Source of the DNA: Candidatus Schekmanbacteria bacterium GWA2_38_11 | GTDB lineage: Bacteria > Schekmanbacteria > GWA2-38-11 | DNA: 7,484 nucleotides | Direction of reading: 5' to 3' | NCBI GenBank assembly: GCA_001790645.1 | Contig: MGDB01000144.1 | Location: 1 to 7,484 of the forward strand | Shown here: piece after piece, positions 1-5,113 of the stretch | Layout of the letters: every line of letters starts with the position of its first letter | Position numbering within the stretch: position 1 is the stretch's first letter | Made by a program: the position numbers and the translations under genes | Notes under the pieces: generated by a model | The model's input: only the letters and a program-made list of their open reading frames with translations | Database searches by the model: none | What the model was told of the DNA's origin: nothing

Positions 1-15
1 TTTTTTAAAAAGATT

Positions 16-1476
16 ATGACACGAAAATTCTATACAAGGCTTGATGTCAGACTTACTTTAACTATTGCAGTAACGCTGTTTGTGGTTTTTGCATTTTCGA
101 GTTATACATTGATTACAGTCTTTACAAATTCTGAGATTGATAAAACTAAAGAATCCTGCCTTTTCTTAAGCTCTCTTATCATTAAAAATTTAGAACATTT
201 TATGCTAACAAGAGATTTAAAAGGAGTGGAGAGTTTTTTTGAAAGCATTTCAAAGTCTGCAGAAATTCATGGTGCAAATATAATGAATGATGATGGCCTT
301 ATAGTTTTTTCTACTGATAAAAAAGCTATAGGCAGGCATATTCCTGCTAATATATTAAAAGAAATTAAGGAGACTGAAGGAGTTTTTTTAGAAGATTTCA
401 AAGAGAAAGAGAAGATTTTCTCTGTTCTCAGAAAAATAGAAAATAAAAAGCAATGCTTTGGTTGCCATAAAAGCAACAAAAAAATTATAGGAATATTAAA
501 TATAAATTATACATTTAAAGAAGCATGGCTACACCTAAAGGACTTAAGAAATGCCATGATTCTTTCTGCTGTTGTATCTATGGGTTTTATAGCAGTAGTC
601 CTTTATATTTTCAATAACCTTTTTATTTACAGAAGGATTCATAAGTTTGACAGGATGGTGGAAAAGATTAAGCAGGGTGATCTTGAAGTGAGTGATACAT
701 TCCGGATTAAGGATGAGCTTGGCAGTTTAGGGGATAGTTTTAATGCGATGGTAAAAAGCCTTAAGATGACAAAGAAAGAAGTTGAAGAACAGCATCAAAA
801 ATTATTAGCCCAGTCTGAAAAATTGGCTTCAATAGGACAATTGGCATCAGGTATTGCCCATGAGATCCAAAACCCCTTAGCAGGAATTTCAGGAGCATTA
901 AAAGTGATTCATTCAGAGATGAAGGAAGGAGAAAGCAATAAAGAGATTTTAAAAATGATTCTGGAACAGGTCAACAGACTGTCAAAAACTGCCGGAGACC
1001 TGTTAAGCTTTGCAAGGCCTTCTGTTCCCAAAAAAGTTACTTCTAATTTAAATGAGATAATAGAACAGACAGTCTTTTTTGTCCAGCAGCAGGCAGAAGT
1101 TCAGGGGATAGAAATTAAAAAAGACCTGGATAAAAATCAATTAAAAGCCTCTGTTGATCCTGAACTTATGAAGCAGGTTTTTTTGAATATAATGCTAAAT
1201 GGAATTCAGGCAATGAAAAAAGGAGGGACTTTATTCATTTCTTCCAAGATACGTAATTCTGATTCTATGATAGAGATAAATTTTACTGATACCGGAATGG
1301 GAATTAAAGAAGAGGATAAGAGAAAAATTTTCAATCCATTTTTTACAACAAAACATAAGGGTACTGGTCTGGGATTATATATTGTAAAAAACATAGTTGA
1401 AAGCCATAATGGAGAGCTGAGAGTTAATAGCGAACCAGGCAAGGGAACTACTTTTACTATCCTCCTGCCTGTGTAG
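16..1476 (+). CDS. Membrane sensor histidine kinase with a heme-c motif in its periplasmic domain
   Basis: This is a 486-aa kinase likely to phosphorylate the NtrC-type regulator encoded downstream. In order it shows a first membrane helix (about residues 13-36), a periplasmic Cache/PAS-like sensor region (about 37-178), a second helix (about 181-203), a HAMP linker (about 204-255), a HisKA domain with the phospho-accepting H282 in SGIAHEIQNPLAG, and a HATPase_c domain with N box N391/N395, G1 box DTGMG at 425-429 and G2 box GTGLGL at 449-454. The kinase core is NtrB-like and all catalytic motifs are intact. The sensor region ends with CFGCH at 147-151, just before the second helix. This is a covalent heme-c attachment motif on the side of the membrane where cytochrome c maturation works. 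A redox, NO/CO or similar signal is therefore plausible but not proven. The start ATG has no clear Shine-Dalgarno, and the window begins only 15 bases upstream, so its promoter is not visible. The stop is followed by a 260-bp gap before the regulator. Confidence 0.93.
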   Translation: MTRKFYTRLDVRLTLTIAVTLFVVFAFSSYTLITVFTNSEIDKTKESCLFLSSLIIKNLEHFMLTRDLKGVESFFESISKSAEIHGANIMNDDGLIVFSTDKKAIGRHIPANILKEIKETEGVFLEDFKEKEKIFSVLRKIENKKQCFGCHKSNKKIIGILNINYTFKEAWLHLKDLRNAMILSAVVSMGFIAVVLYIFNNLFIYRRIHKFDRMVEKIKQGDLEVSDTFRIKDELGSLGDSFNAMVKSLKMTKKEVEEQHQKLLAQSEKLASIGQLASGIAHEIQNPLAGISGALKVIHSEMKEGESNKEILKMILEQVNRLSKTAGDLLSFARPSVPKKVTSNLNEIIEQTVFFVQQQAEVQGIEIKKDLDKNQLKASVDPELMKQVFLNIMLNGIQAMKKGGTLFISSKIRNSDSMIEINFTDTGMGIKEEDKRKIFNPFFTTKHKGTGLGLYIVKNIVESHNGELRVNSEPGKGTTFTILLPV

Positions 1477-1528
1477 GGGATATTAAATTCGATTAAGAAG
1501 ATATTGTTTTTATGTGAATTCCCTAATT

Positions 1529-1694
1529 GTAGCCGCAGGCTTTAGCCTGCGAGAATAAGATGGGTGTGAAAGAAAAAAAGCACAGATTGCCTTCAGTTTA
1601 TTATAGAGGAGAAATCTCTAAGGTTCTATTGGATGTAAAATAGAGGATGTTTTAGCGGGGATTATGTAATACGCAGGCTAAAGCCTGCGGCTAC
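1529..1694. mobile_element. REPIN/MITE-like element with perfect 23-bp inverted ends
   Basis: Positions 1529-1551 and 1672-1694 are exact reverse complements over 23 bases. Each end also folds on itself as CGCAGGCT-TT-AGCCTGCG, an 8-bp stem with a 2-nt loop, preceded by the outward GTAGC tail. Two inverted REP-like hairpins about 120 bp apart are the architecture of REPINs, which are moved by REP-associated tyrosine transposases (RAYTs). No target-site duplication is visible at the edges, as expected for that mechanism. The interior looks like an internally deleted RAYT gene. The element separates the kinase from the regulator and could form paired hairpins in a read-through transcript. Confidence 0.75.
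1560..1643 (+). pseudogene. Remnant of a RAYT (Y1-type) transposase N-terminus
   Basis: A short reading frame lies entirely between the two inverted ends. It gives 27 residues that include KKHRLPSVYYRGEIS and then stops at TAG 1641-1643. From memory, RAYT-family proteins often begin with a similar HRLP-x-x-x-Y-x-G-E-[IV]-S segment followed by an AFT-type strand. That second part is missing here. No HUH motif or catalytic tyrosine remains, so the gene is not functional. A second frame (1631-1669) ends in TAA just before the right-hand repeat and could be the fused 3' tail of the same gene. The reading rests on a short match and is an inference. A chance ORF in a non-coding MITE is the alternative. 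Confidence 0.45.
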
Positions 1695-1736
1695 TTTTAT
1701 TGGGAAAAATAATCAATTAGTTACGGAAAATAACCT

Positions 1737-3110
1737 ATGGCAAAGGCAAAGATTTTAGTTGTTGATGATGAGGATTTAATTCGCTGGTCCTTTGAAAAAG
1801 AGCTTTCAAAACTGAAATATGAGGTACTCACTGCTGAAAGCGGTGAGGAAGCAATTAACAAGTTCAAAGAAAATCCTCCTGATTTAGTCCTTTTAGATGT
1901 AAAACTCCCCGGGATGGATGGTTTAGAAACTTTAAAAGAGATTCATAAGCTAAAAGGCGATACTCTGGCAATAATGATGACAGCAGCTGCAACAGTTGAG
2001 AATGCGGTAAAGGCAATGAAGATGAGATCAGTTGTTGATTATTTGTGCAAGCCTGTTGATTTTGAAGAATTAAAGGTAGTTGTTGAAAATGCTCTTGAAA
2101 TCTACGAACTCAGAAAAGAAGTAAAGTCCCTGAGAGATGAGAAGAGAAAGCCTTATAGCTTTGAAAACATAATTGCAAATTCTGAGAAGATGAAGCAGGT
2201 TTTTGATACAGTCTCAAGAGTAATTCAGAGCAAAGCAGGGATAATTTTAGTGCAGGGGGAGAGTGGGACAGGAAAGGATCTGATTGCCAAAACAATCCAC
2301 TATAGGAGCGAGAGATGTGACAATCCGTTTATGGAAATCAACTGTGCAGCATTGCCGGAGACCCTTCTTGAAAGCGAACTATTTGGCTATGAGAAAGGTG
2401 CCTTTACAGACGCCAAGTTTCTTAAAAAAGGACTTTTTGAACTTGCTGATGAAGGAACAGTTTTTCTTGATGAAATAGGTGATATGAAGCCTTCCCTTCA
2501 GGCTAAGCTCCTCAAGGTTATAGAAAACCGGTATTTTAAAAGAGTCGGCGGGGCTAACGACATAGAAGTTGATATAAAAATAATTGCAGCAACCAACAAG
2601 GATTTAAAAAAACTTGTTGAGTCCGGTGAATTCAGGGCTGACCTCTACTACAGGCTTAATGTTATATCAATTTATATTCCGCCTCTGAGAGAGCGCAGGG
2701 AAGATATTTATCCGCTTATTAAGCATTTTTTAGGGGAATTCAATAAAAACTTTAAAAAAAATGTAAAGGATATTTCTCCAGATGCAAAAGAAATTTTATT
2801 AAACTATAACTGGCCCGGCAATGTAAGAGAGCTTAAAAATGTTATAGAGAGAGCGATTATCCTTTCCTTTGAAGATATATTTGATCAATCTCACCTGCCA
2901 ATGGAACTTTTACAAGATTATAAAAAAGAAGAAGAGAAGATAATAGATATAACACTTCCACCAGATGGGATTGACATTGATAAAATAGAAGAGGAACTTG
3001 TAAGACAGGCTTTATCTCTTGCCCAGGGAAACCAGACCGTGGCATCAAGACTTCTTAACCTTACCAGAGATTCCTTCCGTCGAAGACTGAAAAAATATGA
3101 TCTCCTTTAA
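1737..3110 (+). CDS. NtrC-family sigma-54-dependent response regulator
   Basis: This 457-aa protein is of normal length for an NtrC-type activator. The receiver domain (about 4-120) has the acidic pair D10/D11, phospho-acceptor D54, T82 and K105. The AAA+ domain (about 143-375) has Walker A GESGTGKD at 174-181, the sigma-54 contact loop GAFTDA at 221-226, Walker B VFLDEIGD with D245/E246, the arginine-finger region RADLYYRLNV, and the WPGNVRELKN segment. A Fis-type helix-turn-helix fills the C-terminus (about 425-455, GNQTVASRLLNLTRDSFRRR). GAFTDA replaces the textbook GAFTGA, a variant that also occurs in active enhancer-binding proteins. The receiver carries an apparent one-residue insertion before DYLCKP. 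Translation starts at an ATG with only a weak upstream purine run (GGAAAA). It most likely receives phosphate from the upstream kinase. The two -24/-12 promoters at 3201 and 3880 are its probable targets, because it is the only sigma-54 activator in view. Confidence 0.95.
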   Translation: MAKAKILVVDDEDLIRWSFEKELSKLKYEVLTAESGEEAINKFKENPPDLVLLDVKLPGMDGLETLKEIHKLKGDTLAIMMTAAATVENAVKAMKMRSVVDYLCKPVDFEELKVVVENALEIYELRKEVKSLRDEKRKPYSFENIIANSEKMKQVFDTVSRVIQSKAGIILVQGESGTGKDLIAKTIHYRSERCDNPFMEINCAALPETLLESELFGYEKGAFTDAKFLKKGLFELADEGTVFLDEIGDMKPSLQAKLLKVIENRYFKRVGGANDIEVDIKIIAATNKDLKKLVESGEFRADLYYRLNVISIYIPPLRERREDIYPLIKHFLGEFNKNFKKNVKDISPDAKEILLNYNWPGNVRELKNVIERAIILSFEDIFDQSHLPMELLQDYKKEEEKIIDITLPPDGIDIDKIEEELVRQALSLAQGNQTVASRLLNLTRDSFRRRLKKYDLL

Positions 3111-3113
3111 TTC

Positions 3114-3138
3114 GGTGCGTTCGGGGAACGCACCCTAC
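3114..3138 (-). repeat. REP-type hairpin, left member of a head-to-head pair
   Basis: The bases 3114-3122 (GGTGCGTTC) pair perfectly with 3126-3134 (GAACGCACC), a 9-bp stem with a 3-nt GGG loop. Read on the minus strand the unit is GTAGG-G followed by the hairpin, the usual GTAG-tailed REP form. It starts 3 bases after the regulator's stop codon, so it may also protect or end that transcript. It lacks a T tract, so it is not a standard intrinsic terminator. Confidence 0.7.
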
Positions 3139-3147
3139 AGGTAGGAT

Positions 3148-3192
3148 GTAGGGCGTGGTCCCTGCCTGCCGCCAGGCAGGCCCGACCACGCC
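3148..3192 (+). repeat. REP-type hairpin with a 20-nt palindrome nested in its loop
   Basis: The outer stem is 3152-3160 (GGCGTGGTC) with 3184-3192 (GACCACGCC), 9 perfect pairs preceded by GTAG. Inside lies a second perfect hairpin, CCTGCCTG-CCGC-CAGGCAGG, at 3161-3180. Removing those 20 bases leaves a 9-bp stem with a CCC loop, the same form as its partner at 3114-3138 read on the minus strand. The unit therefore looks like a REP that received a palindromic insertion. Its right edge is only 8 bases upstream of a sigma-54 promoter. Confidence 0.7.
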
Positions 3193-3200
3193 GAGAAATC

Positions 3201-3217
3201 TTGGCATTTTTTTTGCA
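3201..3217 (+). promoter_or_regulatory. Sigma-54 (-24/-12) promoter of the receiver gene
   Basis: TTGGCA-TTTTTTT-TTGCA places GG at 3203-3204 and GC at 3215-3216 with exactly 10 bases between them, matching the TGGCA-N-TTGC consensus of sigma-54. Transcription is predicted to start near 3228, leaving about 39 nt of leader before the TTG start at 3267. The NtrC-type gene immediately upstream is the natural activator. The element also rules out a longer reading-frame start at 3201. Confidence 0.85.
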
Positions 3218-3266
3218 TATTAAATTAATAAAGAGTGTTCTATATTTAAAACTTGAAGGAGAAATC

Positions 3267-3620
3267 TTGTCTAATATTCTAATTATTGATGATGAAGAGC
3301 TGATCTGTTGGTTTCTGCAGAAAGAACTTCAAAGAGAAGGGCATGAGGTTTTTGTTGCTACAAATGGGCAGGAAGGTGTTGAAAAGTTTAAAATCATTAA
3401 CCCCCAGTATGTTATCACTGATCTGAAACTCCCTGATATTTCAGGATTTGATGTTATAGATAAAATAAAAAACCTTAACCCCAATATAAAAATTATCGCT
3501 ATAACTGCATGGAAATGGGAAGAAGTTGAGAGGAATGGTTTTAAGAACTCTGTTGTTGGCTTTTTAGAAAAGCCACTGAATGTTTCCAGACTCAAGGAGA
3601 TGCTCCCCAAACCGTGCTAA
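3267..3620 (+). CDS. Stand-alone receiver-domain protein (CheY/Spo0F-like)
   Basis: A 117-aa single receiver domain with no output domain. All active-site residues are present: D8/D9, phospho-acceptor D52, T80 and K102 (in EKP). The chosen start is a TTG at 3267 preceded by AAGGAGA at 3256-3262 with 4 bases of spacing. The protein then begins MSNILIIDDEE, exactly where a receiver fold should begin. A longer in-frame start at 3201 would lie inside the sigma-54 promoter and upstream of the predicted transcript start. The first helix (DDEELICWFLQKEL) is strikingly similar to that of the NtrC-type regulator upstream (DDEDLIRWSFEKEL), so the two may share a kinase or stem from a partial duplication. 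Possible roles are a phosphate sink, a phosphorelay intermediate or a modulator of an unseen partner. The sequence does not choose between them. Confidence 0.9.
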   Translation: MSNILIIDDEELICWFLQKELQREGHEVFVATNGQEGVEKFKIINPQYVITDLKLPDISGFDVIDKIKNLNPNIKIIAITAWKWEEVERNGFKNSVVGFLEKPLNVSRLKEMLPKPC

Positions 3621-3690
3621 TATAAAACTGCGCGTATCCGCACTTTCATTAGCGCAAAGCCGCTCAAAAAAGAGATTGATTCTAACTCCC

Positions 3691-3762
3691 CTATGATAAA
3701 AATTTAAACCATAAAAAAAATTGAGACTATAGAAAAAATTTAATCTCTGCAAAAAAAGGAAG
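3691..3762 (+). repeat. Degenerate 18-bp A-tract tandem repeat
   Basis: Four consecutive units starting at 3691, 3709, 3727 and 3745 share the form C[TC]AT-A/G-A-tract-TTTAA or similar with an exact 18-bp period. The first and third units are the most alike, and the fourth is the most diverged. The block lies in the spacer between the receiver gene and the sigma-54 promoter of the NHL gene. It may simply be AT-rich slippage, or it may be curved DNA that helps an upstream-bound activator reach the promoter. Confidence 0.45.
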
Positions 3763-3792
3763 CCTTAGCTGAATATATCTTAATTATTCAAT

Positions 3793-3804
3793 TGGTTATA
3801 ACCA
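3793..3804. promoter_or_regulatory. Candidate activator-binding palindrome upstream of the NHL-gene promoter
   Basis: TGGTTATAACCA is a perfect 12-bp palindrome lying about 80 bases upstream of the -24 element at 3882, the usual distance range for an enhancer of an NtrC-type activator. No second copy is seen near the 3201 promoter, so assignment to the local regulator is a guess. The rest of the 3621-3879 spacer shows only the A-tract repeats, and I see no gene in it. Confidence 0.35.
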
Positions 3805-3879
3805 CATCTCGGAATCTCATAAGCCTTCCAGAAAAATCTCTTTGAAATACCCCTTCACAGAATGACCGGGAAGAAAATT

Positions 3880-3896
3880 TTGGCATGGAAAGTGCT
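3880..3896 (+). promoter_or_regulatory. Sigma-54 (-24/-12) promoter of the NHL gene
   Basis: TTGGCA-TGGAAAG-TGCT has GG at 3882-3883 and GC at 3894-3895, again with exactly 10 bases between them. The predicted transcript start is near 3907. That leaves a leader of only about 11 nt, which holds the GCGAGGG ribosome site for the ATG at 3918. An in-frame ATG at 3885 overlaps the promoter itself and cannot be the start of a transcript made from it. Confidence 0.82.
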
Positions 3897-3917
3897 TATA
3901 GCAAGAGCGAGGGTTTT

Positions 3918-4871
3918 ATGAAAAATAAAAGATTATTTCTAACATCGATAATAGGGTTCTTTTTGGCCATTCTTTATCTCATGGCTTTTTCGACACCAGT
4001 TATGGCAGTAGATGTAAAGGAATCCTATCTCTATAACCTGTCTAACTTCAACGGGATAATCCCTTATGACTGGACGAGAATTGTTATAGATACTGAGAGA
4101 GATGAAGTATATGTTTTATATCAGAATTTAGTAAGAGTATTCAATGAAAACGGCATGGAGATTTATAGTTTTGGTGAAGATGGCGACCTTGGCAATCTCG
4201 TTGATATTTCTATTGATAAAGAAGGGAATATCCTGTTGCTTTCCTATAAAGAAACACAACCTGAGATTATTCGCTGCAATTTCAGGGGTGAAAGGGTAGG
4301 CAGGGTTGAGATTAAAAATCTCCCAGTTGAGTTTTCAAAATTTTCACCAAACCGCATGGCTTATCTAAAGGGGAATCTTTATCTGGCATCTCAAAATTAT
4401 ATGAGAGTAATTATAACAGACAATGACGGCAATTTTAAAAATGGTTATGACATTATTTCAATTCTCGGTCTTAATGAGAAGGACAGGAATGATACACAGA
4501 TGGATGGTTTTAGTTTGGATAAAGATGGAAATATGCTGTTCACCATTCCTGTGCTCTTTACGGCATGCAGACTTTCTCCTGATGGAAAGATCCTATCTTT
4601 TGGCAAACATGGAAGCCTTCCCGGAGAGTTTAGTATTGTTTCAGGAATCGCATCAGATAGAAATGGGAATTATCTGGTTGCTGATAAATTAAGATGTGTA
4701 GTTATGGTTTTTGATAACAATTTCAATTTTATAGCAGAGTTTGGGCATAGGGGTTCCAAGGCTGGAAATCTTATAATTCCTAATGACTTAGCCCTTGACA
4801 GCAAAGATAGGGTTTATGTGGCTCAAGGTCAAAGAAGGGGTGTTAGTGTTTATAAGTTAAGTTATAACTGA
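3918..4871 (+). CDS. Exported NHL-repeat beta-propeller protein linked to the OmcS-like cytochrome
   Basis: A 317-aa protein with a signal peptide (KNKR basic start, hydrophobic stretch about 6-24, likely cleavage after PVMA at 27-30), so it acts outside the cytoplasm. The mature part consists of repeated NHL/six-bladed-propeller units recognisable by recurring motifs such as ISIDKEGNILLLS, FSLDKDGNMLFT, GIASDRNGNYLVAD and LALDSKDRVYVAQ, with turns of the FGKHGS / FGHRGSKAGNL type. No CxxCH and no lipobox Cys are seen. The start at 3918 is chosen because the in-frame ATG at 3885 lies within the sigma-54 promoter and would push the signal peptide inward by 11 residues. From memory, an NHL-repeat gene also precedes omcS in Geobacter sulfurreducens, which supports a shared role in assembly, export or attachment of the cytochrome filament. 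That role is inferred from context only. Confidence 0.88.
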   Translation: MKNKRLFLTSIIGFFLAILYLMAFSTPVMAVDVKESYLYNLSNFNGIIPYDWTRIVIDTERDEVYVLYQNLVRVFNENGMEIYSFGEDGDLGNLVDISIDKEGNILLLSYKETQPEIIRCNFRGERVGRVEIKNLPVEFSKFSPNRMAYLKGNLYLASQNYMRVIITDNDGNFKNGYDIISILGLNEKDRNDTQMDGFSLDKDGNMLFTIPVLFTACRLSPDGKILSFGKHGSLPGEFSIVSGIASDRNGNYLVADKLRCVVMVFDNNFNFIAEFGHRGSKAGNLIIPNDLALDSKDRVYVAQGQRRGVSVYKLSYN

Positions 4872-4908
4872 CAGATAAAAGACAAAGATGTGCTTATTCT
4901 GTCAGTTA
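4865..4908 (+). other. Long inverted repeat overlapping the NHL stop codon
   Basis: Bases 4865-4875 (TAACTGACAGA) pair perfectly with 4898-4908, an 11-bp stem around a 22-nt loop. The stop codon TGA (4869-4871) sits inside the left arm. No T tract follows, so it is not a canonical intrinsic terminator. It could be a processing or stability element separating NHL and cytochrome messages, or an operator for a promoter of the cytochrome transcript. Confidence 0.5.
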
Positions 4909-4920
4909 ACTAACCAATAG

Positions 4921-4931
4921 AAGGAGGTGAT
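4921..4931 (+). other. Extended Shine-Dalgarno-like sequence with no gene attached
   Basis: AAGGAGGTGAT is an 11-base perfect complement of the conserved 3' end of 16S rRNA. The nearest ATG (4930) lies only 2 bases beyond the core and gives a 6-codon frame ending at TAG 4948-4950. It may be a leader peptide, a ribosome standby site, or a relic of a lost gene between the NHL and cytochrome genes. I can support the sequence match but not a function. Confidence 0.35.
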
Positions 4932-4984
4932 GGAGGGGAAGAAGAAATAGTAACGGTGATAAAAAGTTGTAGAGAAGTTTAAAG

Positions 4985-5003
4985 TTATTGGGTGTGCCAA
5001 TAA
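4985..5003 (+). other. Short hairpin just upstream of the riboswitch
   Basis: TTATTGG (4985-4991) and CCAATAA (4997-5003) form a perfect 7-bp stem with a GTGTG loop, ending about 11 bases before the aptamer. It may insulate the aptamer during folding or bind a regulator as DNA. No clear promoter of any class could be assigned between 4909 and 5014. Confidence 0.35.
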
Positions 5004-5014
5004 TGAAAATTAAT

Positions 5015-5093
5015 CCTCCGATAAAAGTAAACCCACCGCAAGGTGGGGGCACAAAGCCAACGGGTCCTTAAAAGGATGGCTGGGTTGCCGGAG
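5015..5093 (+). promoter_or_regulatory. GEMM-I family riboswitch, GEMM-Ib (3',3'-cGAMP) type by position 20
   Basis: The aptamer is recognisable element by element. P1 is CTCCG (5016-5020) with CGGAG (5089-5093). The P2 hairpin is CCCACC-GCAA-GGTGGG (5032-5047) with a GNRA tetraloop. The joining core is GCACAAAGCC (5049-5058). The P3 arm begins ACGGGTCC and returns through GGATGGCTGGG with a TTAAAA tip. The 3' core is TTGCCG (5085-5090). Aligned without gaps to the Vibrio cholerae Vc2 aptamer over the P2 region, the intercalating adenine A47 falls at 5053 and ligand position 20 falls at 5026, which is A. Vc2 has G there and binds c-di-GMP. A at this position is the known mark of the GEMM-Ib class that prefers 3',3'-cGAMP and is associated with electron-transfer genes in Geobacter. 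Class assignment is strong. Ligand preference is a prediction, since some variants are promiscuous. Confidence 0.88.
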
Positions 5094-5100
5094 AAAAATC

Positions 5101-5107
5101 AAGGAGG
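5101..5107 (+). promoter_or_regulatory. Ribosome binding site of the cytochrome, with a matching anti-SD in the riboswitch
   Basis: AAGGAGG lies 6 bases before the ATG at 5114 and only 8 bases beyond the aptamer. GGAGGA (5103-5108) is exactly complementary to TCCTCC at 5014-5019, which overlaps the 5' strand of aptamer helix P1. P1 formation and SD sequestration are therefore mutually exclusive. Ligand-stabilised P1 would free the SD, predicting a translational ON switch. No T-tract terminator lies between aptamer and gene. Confidence 0.65.
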
Positions 5108-5113
5108 AGAAGG

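Noticed and set aside
267..479. Minus-strand reading frames opposite the kinase, activator, receiver and cytochrome genes
   Set aside because: They lie wholly across strong plus-strand genes and show no domain, signal or ribosome site. They are antisense shadows.
1711..1723. Perfect match to the IHF consensus (AATCAA-TTAG-TTA)
   Set aside because: A degenerate motif in AT-rich DNA is expected by chance, and no sigma-54 promoter lies between it and the regulator gene.
2397..2414. GAFTDA instead of GAFTGA as evidence that the activator cannot contact sigma-54
   Set aside because: This variant is found in functional enhancer-binding proteins, and two sigma-54 promoters nearby argue for activity.
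3201..3266. N-terminal extension of the receiver gene starting at TTG 3201
   Set aside because: The first codons coincide with a well-spaced sigma-54 promoter and precede its transcript start. The TTG at 3267 has a better SD and matches the start of the receiver fold.
3614..3655. Terminator after the receiver gene (GTGCTAA / TTAGCGC)
   Set aside because: It needs a G-U pair and a long loop and lacks a T tract.
3885..3917. Upstream ATG for the NHL gene
   Set aside because: It overlaps the -24/-12 promoter and would add 11 polar residues before a good signal peptide.
4930..4950. Six-codon ORF after the extended SD as a leader-peptide gene
   Set aside because: The spacing from SD to ATG is only about 2 bases and the peptide has no informative residues. 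It is kept only as a question about the SD-like site.
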